This document shows, one piece after another, positions 42,843-53,515 of a stretch of DNA of 64,000 bases. The notes beneath the pieces were generated by a model that saw only the letters and a program-made list of their open reading frames with translations, searched no databases and was not told where the DNA came from. This DNA comes from Bacteroidaceae bacterium (GTDB taxonomy: Bacteria; Bacteroidota; Bacteroidia; Bacteroidales; Bacteroidaceae): the NCBI GenBank assembly GCA_017429525.1, contig JAFROT010000017.1, forward strand, positions 62,001-126,000. The letters are read 5' to 3'. How positions within the stretch are numbered: the stretch's first letter is position 1; every line of letters begins with the position of its first letter. Both the position numbers and the translations under genes were made by a program.

Positions 42843-42933
42843 AGGGTCATGTTAACCCGTTAACGGATTATCAGATTAACATATTAGCATATTAACATAT
42901 TAACCGATAAACAAATTAATGGGTTAACAGCAA
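42843..42933. repeat. AT-rich spacer with inverted and direct repeats
   Basis: GTTAACCC at 42851-42858 and GGGTTAAC at 42921-42928 form an inverted pair around several ATTAACATATTA-like direct repeats. It separates the TPR gene from glnS. No promoter consensus stands out. Confidence 0.5.
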
Positions 42934-44727
<1,794 letters not shown>

Positions 44728-44748
44728 ATCAATTGATTTTTTTAATCT

Positions 44749-45360
44749 CTACAATTCCTGCATTCTTGTCTGATACTGGGCGATATACTTGCCCAGGATG
44801 TCAAACTCGATGTTCACCACCGTCCCCTCCTTGATGGAGTGGAAGTTGGTGTTCTCGAACGTGTAGGGGATGATGCAGACGGCGAACGTGTTCTTCGTCG
44901 GGCGGCATACTGTCAGCGAGACGCCGTTGACCGTCACCGAACCTTTGTCGACCGTGAAATAGCCACGACGGACCATCTCAGGGTCCACGTCGTACTGGAA
45001 CGTGAACTCATGGCTGCCTTCTTGGTCCTCCACGCGAATGCAGCGCGCCGTCTGATCCACGTGCCCTTGGACGATGTGCCCGTCTAATCGACCGCCCATC
45101 TGCATCGAACGCTCCACATTAACCTCGTCGCCCACCGTGAGCAGGCCGAGGTTGGAGCGTTCCAACGTCTCCCGCATGGCAGTTACCGTATAAGTATCAC
45201 CTTCGATGCGTACTACCGTGAGACACACTCCGTTATGCGCGATGCTCTGGTCAATCTTCAGTTCGTCCGTGAACCCGCATCGTAGTGTGAAGTGCATATT
45301 ATCCAGTTCGTGCTCTATCGCCACAACCGTGGCTGTCGCTTCAACGATTCCTGAGAACAT
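44749..45360 (-). CDS. ribE: Riboflavin synthase, alpha chain
   Basis: A 203-residue protein of normal length with the duplicated lumazine-binding fold: MFSGIVEATATV and GHIVQGHVDQTA in the first half, and the matching KGSVTVNGVSLTV in the second. It converts two lumazine molecules into riboflavin and a pyrimidinedione. The leader upstream of its ATG carries an unusual 17-bp tandem array (45387-45488) below a -7 box at 45489. Confidence 0.96.
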   Translation of the reverse strand: MFSGIVEATATVVAIEHELDNMHFTLRCGFTDELKIDQSIAHNGVCLTVVRIEGDTYTVTAMRETLERSNLGLLTVGDEVNVERSMQMGGRLDGHIVQGHVDQTARCIRVEDQEGSHEFTFQYDVDPEMVRRGYFTVDKGSVTVNGVSLTVCRPTKNTFAVCIIPYTFENTNFHSIKEGTVVNIEFDILGKYIAQYQTRMQEL

Positions 45361-45386
45361 ATTCTTATTCCTTTAGTTTTAAGTCT

Positions 45387-45488
45387 GCTTTCAAACAGCG
45401 CAAGCTTTCAAATAGCACCTACTTCGCATAGCTCCTACGTTCATTTTGCTCCTACGTTCATTTTGCGCCTACATTCATTTTGCGCCTG
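45387..45488 (-). repeat. 17-bp tandem array in the riboflavin synthase leader
   Basis: Six contiguous 17-bp units run from 45387 to 45488 and end exactly at the promoter -7 box. On the minus strand the best-conserved unit reads TAGGAGCAAAATGAACG, joining a ribosome-binding-like AGGAG to an ATG. Successive units create mini-ORFs MNVGAK-stop (45478-45458 and 45461-45441) whose stop overlaps the next start as ATGA, then a 17-codon ORF (45444-45391) ending before the ribE ATG at 45360. Confidence 0.8.
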
Positions 45489-45496
45489 CAAAGGTA
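45489..45496 (-). promoter_or_regulatory. -7 box of the ribE-glnS operon
   Basis: On the minus strand it reads TACCTTTG, a perfect TAnnTTTG match. No TTTG appears at the -33 distance. The leader to the ribE start is about 125 nt. Confidence 0.65.
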
Positions 45497-45690
45497 CAAA
45501 GAAATCTCGACTTTCCGATTGTCATTAGCCCTTTTCTTTCGTTTACGTGCAAAATTCTTCACTTTCGCCACTTACACGGGCATCTATTGCTTTCCTACAG
45601 CGCCCCTTGCCACACGCGCGCCTTGAGCGCCACCATGACAATGGCGTCAACCGCAGGGCTCCCCTCCTCCATCCCTTCCCTTAATCCCGT

Positions 45691-45820
45691 ACATATATAC
45701 GTGCAGCCTTTTACATATATACGCGTAGCCCTACACATATATTCGCGTAGCCCGTTACATATATATGCATAGCCCTATACATATATATGCGTAGCTCCCC
45801 ACATATATACGCACCCTACC
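45691..45820. repeat. 22-bp tandem array, six units
   Basis: Five exact 22-bp steps and a partial sixth (unit starts at 45691, 45713, 45735, 45757, 45779 and 45801) each begin with ACATATAT followed by (A/T)(C/T)GCnnAGC or a variant. The period and the core ACATATAT(A/T)CGC match the array at 16792-16914. There are no spacers between units. Confidence 0.9.
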
Positions 45821-45995
45821 CTCTCTCCGTTCGCCTTGTTGCTTCTTAGGATTACTGAAGTTCTTGTAGTATAGGGACAGACTTCCGCGTTGTTTTCGTT
45901 TATTCTGCACAACCATCCATGACAGAAGTTAGGTATTTGCCTTCGTTGGTACTCTCCCGCTCTCAGCAGAGAAGCAGATAAGCAAAATCAAACGG
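45821..45995. other. Non-coding spacer remainder
   Basis: Together with 45497-45690 this completes the 699-bp spacer between ribE and the second SusD gene. I see no convincing reading frame, promoter or RNA structure here beyond the arrays listed separately; an open frame at 45446-45772 is made of repeat sequence. Confidence 0.5.
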
Positions 45996-46040
45996 AAACC
46001 GCCAACCCGAAGATACGAGCTGGCGGCTTGAATTATAAGG
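45996..46040 (-). terminator. Probable terminator of the fasciclin/SusCD operon
   Basis: On the minus strand an AAG(C)CGCCA / TGGCGGTTT stem with one bulge encloses a loop of about 16 nt and is followed by a T-rich stretch, about 20-60 nt after the second SusD stop. Confidence 0.6.
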
Positions 46041-46059
46041 TGATTTTGCAAGAGTGCAG

Positions 46060-48285
46060 TTACTTGCCTATCTGCCCCTTCCAACTGATGAACCAGTTGC
46101 GGCGGTCGCTTAGGACACCGAGAAGCGATGGATCGCGCTTGGCTACGCGTTTGGCGAGGACTGTGGGATCGCCCTTACGATAAGCCTCGCGCATGAGTTC
46201 ACCGAAGCGGAAGCCCTCGAACGGAGTCTCCAGAGCGGACTCGATATCGAGGAGGCTATCGACGACGACGAGCTGGCGCTGTTTGACCTGAGGCACGGCG
46301 TAGTCGCGGTACCAAATGCTGGCATCATAAATAAACTTAGTGAACAGGGCATAGCTGTATTCGCGGATTTCGACCACGAAGGAGTCGATGGCAGCAAGGC
46401 GCTCGCGGTTGGTTGCGAAGTCATCGAGGTTAGGCACTACGGTCCAGCTGTCCTCAACGGCCTTGTCAACGAGGTCAGCATTGTTGGCAAGGAATTCTTC
46501 GAGGCGGTTGGCAGCCACGGTGCTGGGGTTCTGCTCGGGGACGTATGAGGGCGGTGTGTCGGGATAGCCTGTGGAGTCGGCAGGCGTATCAGTGTCAGCA
46601 GGATAGTAGAAGGGATTCTCGATGCTATAGCCACTACCACGGCTGTGCAGGCCAATCTGATTGATGCGGAACTGCTCTTGACCATTATCTGTAGGACGCG
46701 CGTAGTTGATGATGTAAGAGCCACCCGTGAGCGACGAGTACTGATAGCCTTGGACGCGTGTCTGATAGTAGATGGGGTTGAACTCAAAGTAGTTGACGAA
46801 AGCGGAGTCGGCAGCAGTGGTGCACTGTGAGAGGACGTCGTAGCGGATGACGTTCTCGTCGAGACCTGTGCGCAGGATGGCAAGTGCGAACTTGGGGAAA
46901 CCAGCATAGTTGAGGGCCTCGGCCAGACGCAGATAGACATCGCCAGTACGGTAGATGATGACGTCCTGAGGATTGTAGGTCTTGGTGATCGACTGGAGGG
47001 TGTAGTCAGAGACTTTGTTGATCGAATAGTTCGAGCCGAGACGCATATCGCCGATGAGGTGGCCTGAAATCTGTTCCTGATTGAGCAGGCTGGCGGGCAC
47101 GGTGACGAAGGTGCGTGTGCCACCATTGGTGTAGTAGTCGTAGAAGATCTGACTGTCGCTATAGTCAATACAGGGCTGCGAGGGAGCCAGACAAGCGGAA
47201 ATCTCGAGGTCGTCGTGGTTGTAGTTGTAGAGGTAGCGAAGCTCATTGAAGTGGCCTTCAGCCGAAGCGGAGTCCATGGCAATGGCCGCGATGACCTCGC
47301 TGTTGGCCGTACCGAAGGCGCGGTCGCCCTTGGTGTTGTACCAGTTGTAATCGCCTGTCTGGTAGCCGTTGTAGTTGCCTGAGGCATAGCTGTTCGGCAA
47401 CCACGCATCTTGCTGGTAGCCCGTGGTGTTCTTGACCTTATAGCCCGTGTTGTCGTTGATGGTCGGCGTCCAGTCGATGTAGTCGTAGTAGCACTTGGCA
47501 GCCTCGCGTGCGAGCAATGGGTCTTGGTTGATGCTGGCGAGCCAGAGGTAGAGGTCACCAAGGACGAGCGAGATAGGCAGCACGCTCATGCGCGAGGGCA
47601 TGGACGAGTTGTAGCCGAAGTAGCCGGGGTTGCCGTGGAACGGATAGGAGAACCAGGCGACATAAGGCTTGAGGTCGTCGATGAAGTAGCGGCAGATGCC
47701 AGCGAGGTCGGTATGGGTGGCATTCTCGAGGGCGAGATCGGCCTCGTCGAGCTTAAGGATAGGCTCGGTGACGAGGGGGATGTTCTCGCCATAGATCTGT
47801 CCCAACTGCAGGTAGACCCATGCACGGATGGCTTTCACGGCGACATACTCGGCACGGAAGACATAGAAGTCGGACATGGCGCCATCGGTGTAACGATACT
47901 CACGCAGCGCCGTGTCGGCATTGGCGATGAAGTAGTTGCAGTTGTTGATGATGGCGTAGTAGTCTCGAGGATTGTTGTAGATATTGTCATCGTCGACGGT
48001 GAAGTTGGCGATGGCTTTGATGTTGGCATTTGCATTGTCAAGGACTTTGGTGAGGTCGCCACGCAACTCACCGAAGAGGTTGGTGCGAATGGCCACCTTC
48101 TGCAACTGTGCCAGAATGCCGACGAAGGAGTTGACGGTGTCGTTGGCTGTCGTCAGGTGGTTCTGGTCGGCATAGAGGACATCGTCGTTGCCCATGTCAA
48201 GCATGTCATCGCAGGAGCTGAGTGCGGCTGTAAGACAGCAGCAAACGCAACAGATTGCGGGCAGGATATATTTAAGCTTTTTCAT
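46060..48285 (-). CDS. SusD/RagB-family surface lipoprotein, second pair
   Basis: A 741-residue lipoprotein (lipobox LSSC after MKKLKYILPAICCVCCCLTAA). The SusD fold is recognisable from ANTVNSFVG-like N-terminal helices, RAEYVAVKAIRAWVYLQLGQIYGE (about 143-166) and VYLRLAEALNYAGFP (about 450), the TPR-like helices that pack against SusC. It is longer than the usual 500-600 residues, with extra C-terminal sequence (about 590-741) rich in charged helices. It would act as the lid or ligand-capturing partner of the SusC protein that ends 13 nt before its start. It is the last gene of the seven-gene operon. Confidence 0.9.
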   Translation of the reverse strand: MKKLKYILPAICCVCCCLTAALSSCDDMLDMGNDDVLYADQNHLTTANDTVNSFVGILAQLQKVAIRTNLFGELRGDLTKVLDNANANIKAIANFTVDDDNIYNNPRDYYAIINNCNYFIANADTALREYRYTDGAMSDFYVFRAEYVAVKAIRAWVYLQLGQIYGENIPLVTEPILKLDEADLALENATHTDLAGICRYFIDDLKPYVAWFSYPFHGNPGYFGYNSSMPSRMSVLPISLVLGDLYLWLASINQDPLLAREAAKCYYDYIDWTPTINDNTGYKVKNTTGYQQDAWLPNSYASGNYNGYQTGDYNWYNTKGDRAFGTANSEVIAAIAMDSASAEGHFNELRYLYNYNHDDLEISACLAPSQPCIDYSDSQIFYDYYTNGGTRTFVTVPASLLNQEQISGHLIGDMRLGSNYSINKVSDYTLQSITKTYNPQDVIIYRTGDVYLRLAEALNYAGFPKFALAILRTGLDENVIRYDVLSQCTTAADSAFVNYFEFNPIYYQTRVQGYQYSSLTGGSYIINYARPTDNGQEQFRINQIGLHSRGSGYSIENPFYYPADTDTPADSTGYPDTPPSYVPEQNPSTVAANRLEEFLANNADLVDKAVEDSWTVVPNLDDFATNRERLAAIDSFVVEIREYSYALFTKFIYDASIWYRDYAVPQVKQRQLVVVDSLLDIESALETPFEGFRFGELMREAYRKGDPTVLAKRVAKRDPSLLGVLSDRRNWFISWKGQIGK

Positions 48286-48297
48286 GATTCGTAGGAA

Positions 48298-51200
48298 TTA
48301 GAGATTGATCTTAACACCGAGGTTGAACGAACGTCCTGAAGTGAGGTAACCACGGTCGATGCCCTGCATGAGGACGCTGTTGCCCATGGAGAACTCGGGG
48401 TCGTTGCCCAGGTACTTGGTGAAGGTGAGAAGGTTAGTGCCACGTGCCCAGACGGTGATACCCTGGATGTAGGTGTTGTTGATGGGCAGCTTGTAGCTGA
48501 GGGTGACATTCTTTAGACGGAGGTAGCTGCCATCCTCAATCCAGCGATCGCTGAATGCGCTGTTGCCCATGGGGTCGCCATAGCTGACAGCGGGGATGTC
48601 GGTGACTTGACCTTCGTAGGCCCAGCGGTTGAGGAGGGCTGTGGTCTGGTTCATGAAGCGGCTGCCCGACTCGAGCTGCTGGCGCATGTAGTTGTAGACA
48701 TCACCGCCAAGGCTGTAGTTGAAGCCTACGTCGAGCGTGAGGCGACGGTAGCTGAGCGTGGTCCAGATGTTACCATAGATGTCGGGGTTGGCATCGCCGA
48801 TGACCGTGCGATCAGCATCGTTGATCTCGCCATTGCCGTCGAGGTCGAGGTATTTGACATCACCTGCGGTCAGATAGTCCTTGGTGATACCATCCTCGCG
48901 CAGACGATAGAGACCATCGCGAGCGGCTTCCTCGCTGGTAGCGTAGACGATAGTTCCATTCTCGGTGGGCAGAGTCTTGAGACCGTAGAAAGTGTTGATG
49001 GACTGTCCGACCTGGCTACGGATGGTGGCGCCGAGGATCTGGTGGTCATCATAGAGTGCACCGTCGGGCAGCTCCGTGAGCTTGTTGACATAGTGTCCCA
49101 TACTTGCACCTACGCTCCAGTTCCACTTGTTGCCTGAGATGAGGTGGGCCGTGACGTTGACGTCGAAGCCTTGGTTCTCGAGGCTACCGCCATTGCTCCA
49201 GTTCTGCTGAATACCGGAGAGGAAGTTGAGCGAACGGAGGGTGAGCAGGTTGTCGGTCCAACTCTTGAAGTAGTTGAAGCCAGCAGCCAGACGGTTGTTG
49301 AGGAAGCGAGCCTCGATGCCGGCGTTGAAGCGGCGTGTGGTCTCCCACTTGAGCTCGGAGTTACCGATGTTCTCGAGGCTGAGACCTGGAATCTGACCGA
49401 GGAAGAGGGTGCTCTTGAAATAGCTGTGCGAAGCGTCATAGGGCAGGTTGTCGTTGCCACTTAGGCCATAGCCAGCTGTAAGCTTCAGGTAGTCGATGCC
49501 TTTGACATCAAACCATTTCTCGTTGGTGATGAGCCAGCCAGCCTGGATGCTTGGGAAGATGCCCCAGACGACGCCACCGAGCTTGAGACCGCCCTTGGCA
49601 TCGTGGCCGAACTGCGAGTTGGTCTCCATGGCGAGGTCGCCCTGCAGGTAGTAGCGGTTGGCGTAGTTGTACTTGGCCTGACCGTACCAGGTGAGCGTAG
49701 CCCATTTCTCGATGCTACCGCCAATCTGCTTCTGGTCGGTACCCGCAATAAGCGGGGTCTTATCGTTACCGGTGTTGTAACCATTCTGACGGGTGATCGT
49801 GTAGCTCTGGTTGTAGAAACGGAAGCCACCCATGAGGTCAATCTTGTGGGCATTGTAGCGGTTGTTCCACTCGACCTTCGTGTCGCTGATGACATCGTTC
49901 TGCTTGCTGTAGAGCGAACCGATCATGTTGTCCATCTTCTGGTGGAAGGCGGCAACGTAGAAGCGAGGTACACCGTTCATGGGGATGTAACGTTTCTCGT
50001 TGGTGTTGACCAGGTTGTAGCTGAAGAGCGAGCTGAACCTCAGGTGGTCATTGGGATGCCATGAGGGCGTGATGGCCAGTGAGAGGTAGGAGTTATCGAA
50101 ATAGTTCTTGTTCTGAGCCGTACCATACTCGAGGATGGCCATGGGGTTGGCCAGCTCCCAGTTGTCGTTGTTGAGCTGACTGACCTCAGCAAGGTAGTCC
50201 TCATCGTCGATGTCCAAGTGAGCAGTGCTGATGGTGCCGGGGCCGAGTGAGCTGGCTACGAAGCTGTAGGGACTGAGCATCGGCGACTTGGCGTAGCTGA
50301 GGAAGTTCAGCGAGGTGACGGTGGAGTTGTCATAGTCCTCGGGAGCACCTGTATCGTAGACCTTACGGGTGGTGTTGCTGAACGAAGCATCGAAACGGAA
50401 GTCAATCCAGTCGGTAATCTTGACGTCAGTGTTGAAACGGACGTTGAGACGATTGAAGTTGCCCTCTTCGATGGTCTCACCGGCATGAGTAAAGCCCAGC
50501 GAGAGCATGTAGTTGGCCACGTCGCCACCACCTTGCACGCTCAGACCATAGTTCTGAGTGATCGCCTCGCGATGGATGAGATCAGCCCAGTTGGTGTTGT
50601 TGTTGAACTTGTTGATCCAATAGTTGTAGTTGTAGGGATCAGAAGGATTGTAGGGACGCTCATCGAGGAACTTGAAGCTCTGCAACTTGGTGCCGGTGGA
50701 ACCGAGGAGGCTGCTGGCATAGGTCTTGTACTGCCCACCGTTCATCATGTCGTAGTGACGAGGAACGAGTTCGATGCCTACGGTAGCCGTAGCGTCGATG
50801 CGTGTAGCGAGCGATGAGTTACGCTTGGTCTTGATGAGGATGACGCCGTTGGCACCCTTGGCACCATAGATGGCGGTTCCGTTCTTCATGACCTCTACGC
50901 TCTCGATATCGTTGACATTGAGGTTGGCCAAGACATCGTTGTAGAAGCCCTGATGGAGCATCTCCCGTCCATACTGCATCTCGGTGATGACACCATCGAT
51001 GACGATGAGGGGCTGTGCGTTGACCATATAGGACCCTACTCCACTGATCTGCATATAGCTACCAAGAGCGGTGAGGCCGCTGCGCTGGTTGGTGAGCACA
51101 TCAGCTCCGAGACGGCTCTGAATCTCCGATGCGATGTTCGTGGAAGTGGAGAGTGTGAAGTCCGAGGTCTTAGATGTGTTCAGAATATTGTCGTCGGCGC

Positions 51201-51597
51201 CATAGAGGGCACGTGCAGCATCGCTCTGCATGACGATGTCGCGCAGATGACCGCTTTCGTTCAGGCCTACACGAACGGTATTATAACCAGGGATTGTCAC
51301 CTCGACAGCTGAGCTGTAGAGGGGCACGTTCAGGGTGAAGCGACCCTCCTCGTCGGTCAGGGCTGAATAGCCCTCACCTGCAATAGACTTGACGAGCACA
51401 CCAGCCAAGGGAGCATGGTCCTGCTGACTGACGACACGCCCGACAATCTCACGGGTGGGTTCGGTCTTCTTGACCGCCTTGCGGACTTTCTTGACGAGAG
51501 CTGTGTCTACCTCCTCGAAGTCAGTCTCGTCTTGCGCATAGGTGGCAAGAGGCAGCGCCAGAAGCGCTGTGAGGAATAATAAGCTCACGTTTTTCAT
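48298..51597 (-). CDS. SusC/RagA-family TonB-dependent transporter, second pair
   Basis: A 1099-residue outer membrane protein with signal peptide 1-21 (ending ATYAQ), a carboxypeptidase-D-like domain (about 50-125, REIVGRVVSQQDHAPLAGVLV), a plug (about 150-270, PLIVIDGVITE and VEVMKNGTAIYGAKGANGVILIKTK) and a 22-strand barrel ending GRSFNLGVKINL. A 28-residue charged segment (ETDFEEVDTALVKKVRK) separates the signal peptide from the first domain. The plug is degenerate: the usual QGR(V/I)xG is replaced by a RLGADVL-like stretch. Its start overlaps the preceding fasciclin gene by 4 nt. It should import an unknown ligand with the SusD partner. Confidence 0.92.
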   Translation of the reverse strand: MKNVSLLFLTALLALPLATYAQDETDFEEVDTALVKKVRKAVKKTEPTREIVGRVVSQQDHAPLAGVLVKSIAGEGYSALTDEEGRFTLNVPLYSSAVEVTIPGYNTVRVGLNESGHLRDIVMQSDAARALYGADDNILNTSKTSDFTLSTSTNIASEIQSRLGADVLTNQRSGLTALGSYMQISGVGSYMVNAQPLIVIDGVITEMQYGREMLHQGFYNDVLANLNVNDIESVEVMKNGTAIYGAKGANGVILIKTKRNSSLATRIDATATVGIELVPRHYDMMNGGQYKTYASSLLGSTGTKLQSFKFLDERPYNPSDPYNYNYWINKFNNNTNWADLIHREAITQNYGLSVQGGGDVANYMLSLGFTHAGETIEEGNFNRLNVRFNTDVKITDWIDFRFDASFSNTTRKVYDTGAPEDYDNSTVTSLNFLSYAKSPMLSPYSFVASSLGPGTISTAHLDIDDEDYLAEVSQLNNDNWELANPMAILEYGTAQNKNYFDNSYLSLAITPSWHPNDHLRFSSLFSYNLVNTNEKRYIPMNGVPRFYVAAFHQKMDNMIGSLYSKQNDVISDTKVEWNNRYNAHKIDLMGGFRFYNQSYTITRQNGYNTGNDKTPLIAGTDQKQIGGSIEKWATLTWYGQAKYNYANRYYLQGDLAMETNSQFGHDAKGGLKLGGVVWGIFPSIQAGWLITNEKWFDVKGIDYLKLTAGYGLSGNDNLPYDASHSYFKSTLFLGQIPGLSLENIGNSELKWETTRRFNAGIEARFLNNRLAAGFNYFKSWTDNLLTLRSLNFLSGIQQNWSNGGSLENQGFDVNVTAHLISGNKWNWSVGASMGHYVNKLTELPDGALYDDHQILGATIRSQVGQSINTFYGLKTLPTENGTIVYATSEEAARDGLYRLREDGITKDYLTAGDVKYLDLDGNGEINDADRTVIGDANPDIYGNIWTTLSYRRLTLDVGFNYSLGGDVYNYMRQQLESGSRFMNQTTALLNRWAYEGQVTDIPAVSYGDPMGNSAFSDRWIEDGSYLRLKNVTLSYKLPINNTYIQGITVWARGTNLLTFTKYLGNDPEFSMGNSVLMQGIDRGYLTSGRSFNLGVKINL

Positions 51598-53477
51598 TCT
51601 CTGTATTCTTTAATGTTAGACAAATCGAGTTCGTAGGCTTTAGCCTCTTCCTCCGTCTCGAAGCCTACGTAGATGATGCGGTTGATGCGCATGACGTTGG
51701 TTCGAGTGTTGTTGTTGATTTCAGACTGACGGACGTCGGTCGTAATGCGATAGCGCAAGGCGGGGTCTACAGCGCCGAAGTTGTTGTAGCCGGATACCGA
51801 TGTGCGGAACGCTTTATCGATGCAGATGACATCGACTTGGTCGCCCGTGGTCTCGAAGTTGGTGCCACTTCCATGAGTCTCGCCATCGGGAACATTGAGC
51901 GCGCGGTCAAGGTTAGGACGCTCGAATTCGAAATCTTCGTTGGGGTCGGTAGTGCCATTGGTGCGGACGTCCATGAGGCGCTCGTTGCGATAGACGTGGA
52001 AACGCGTCGGACGAACCTGCGTGTCGGTGTAGCCATCGGCTGCGCAGAAGGCGGGAACCATCACGACATATACATTATAGTAGAGGTTCGAGAACGTGTT
52101 GGGCAGGAAGAAGTACATCGAGCTGTTGCGGTTGACCACGTTCTGATACGTGAGCGGAGCAATCTCGAGGAAGTTACCATCCTTGAGCATCGAGAAGTCA
52201 TACTTCTGACCATTGTAGGTGATCGAGTCGAGATAGGTGCGTGCAACGGTGCTCACCTGAGGCTGCGGTTCGGCGTTGACGGTCAAACGAGGCATCGTGG
52301 TGTGACGCATGTTGGATGCGAGGATGTAGCGATCCTGGCGGAAAGTAGACTTCGGGTTGATGCGTCCCTCGTTGTCAATGTAGACAAGGCCGTTGGAGCA
52401 GGTCACAGGCTGCAGGCCACCGAGGATGCCTTCGCCCGTCTCAGGGTTGTAGGCTGCCTTCGGGTTCATGAACACGTTCAGACCGTAGTAAGCGCTCTGA
52501 TTGATGTAGGACGTGTTGATGAGCGAGTCCTCGTAGTTGTTGTGCTGCTGGTGGAGGTTGAACACGCGACCACGGATGATGGCCATGTCGGCGTTCAGGT
52601 TGGCCACGGAGTCGCGGTTCTCCATCTTGTTGACATAGTTGAAGTAAGGAGCATACTTAGCGTACTCGCGCTTCCACACCTCTGTGCTGGGAGCCAAGAA
52701 CATATAGGAGCTGTCCTCACGCTGGATATAACCCAACGAGTTGTAGAGGCGGTTGTTGAGCGTGGTGACGGAGTCGGCATAGACGATTTCGCCATCGACG
52801 ACACCCATCTGCACGGACGAACTCTCATCAAGCTCATACTGGTCGAAGAGACGATAGTAGGCAGCGATGCTGTCGAGAGTCGTCTGTAGAGCCAGTGCCT
52901 CGCGCACGTTGGGGAAGAAGGTCTCCTTGCTGCCCAACTTGTACATGATACCGTTGGAGGCAACGATGTTCTTCTTGAGGAAGGGAACGCCGTTGAGGTC
53001 GTTGGCACGGAGCATCATGTATTTGCCATTCATCATGCGGATGCTGTCCTCGTAGGTGGTGCTTACGGAGCGTCCGAAGAGCGCCATGTGGTTCTGCATG
53101 AACTGAGTGATGGCGGTGTTGTCCTTGTCCTTGGTGTTACGCTGCGAACCATCGGGCATGGTCACGAGGGTGCGTTTCTGTTCATCATAGAGGTTGATGA
53201 CACTGTCGGCCTGTGCCGAGGTGATGACGGGAGCCCAGAGGGTGAGCGTCTGCGGCGAACCAAGGACCTTATCGTAGCCTACGTGTTGAGCCACACGCAG
53301 GAAGTTGGCCAGGTCGGGGTCGGCCTTGACATGCTCCAGCAGCGAAGGGGCATTGGTCATCGTGCCCTGACCATCACCTTGGTAATGGTCGTCCCACTCA
53401 TCGGCACACGACATCATCATGAATGTCGTGCCGACAAGGGCGAAGGCTAAAGATGTAATATAATGATAAGTCTTCAT
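51594..53477 (-). CDS. Fasciclin-domain lipoprotein 3
   Basis: A 627-residue lipoprotein (MMMSCADEW lipobox) exported to the cell surface or periplasm. At least two fasciclin-like units are visible: LTLWAPVITSAQADSVI (about 80-96) with a following helix block, and SYMFLAPSTEVWKREY (about 258-273). The C-terminal half has beta-rich segments (YDFSMLKDGNFLEIAPLTYQ, then NNNTRTNVMRINRIIYVGFE) that I cannot assign. Fasciclin domains mediate adhesion in other bacteria and eukaryotes; a role in ligand binding together with SusCD is inference from the operon. Its stop overlaps the SusC start by 4 nt, implying coupled translation. Confidence 0.85.
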   Translation of the reverse strand: MKTYHYITSLAFALVGTTFMMMSCADEWDDHYQGDGQGTMTNAPSLLEHVKADPDLANFLRVAQHVGYDKVLGSPQTLTLWAPVITSAQADSVINLYDEQKRTLVTMPDGSQRNTKDKDNTAITQFMQNHMALFGRSVSTTYEDSIRMMNGKYMMLRANDLNGVPFLKKNIVASNGIMYKLGSKETFFPNVREALALQTTLDSIAAYYRLFDQYELDESSSVQMGVVDGEIVYADSVTTLNNRLYNSLGYIQREDSSYMFLAPSTEVWKREYAKYAPYFNYVNKMENRDSVANLNADMAIIRGRVFNLHQQHNNYEDSLINTSYINQSAYYGLNVFMNPKAAYNPETGEGILGGLQPVTCSNGLVYIDNEGRINPKSTFRQDRYILASNMRHTTMPRLTVNAEPQPQVSTVARTYLDSITYNGQKYDFSMLKDGNFLEIAPLTYQNVVNRNSSMYFFLPNTFSNLYYNVYVVMVPAFCAADGYTDTQVRPTRFHVYRNERLMDVRTNGTTDPNEDFEFERPNLDRALNVPDGETHGSGTNFETTGDQVDVICIDKAFRTSVSGYNNFGAVDPALRYRITTDVRQSEINNNTRTNVMRINRIIYVGFETEEEAKAYELDLSNIKEYRE

Positions 53478-53515
53478 AGAGTTGAATTCTATAGGGTTGA
53501 TGTGGATACTATGTG

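Noticed and set aside
45446-45772. A 108-codon plus-strand frame between ribE and the SusD gene
   Set aside because: It is composed of two repeat arrays and antisense to the ribE leader, with no family similarity.
47410-48294. A 294-codon plus-strand frame opposite the second SusD gene, and similar long frames opposite the fasciclin genes
   Set aside because: Val/Glu/Asp-rich antisense translations of real SusD and fasciclin genes; no start signals and no family match.
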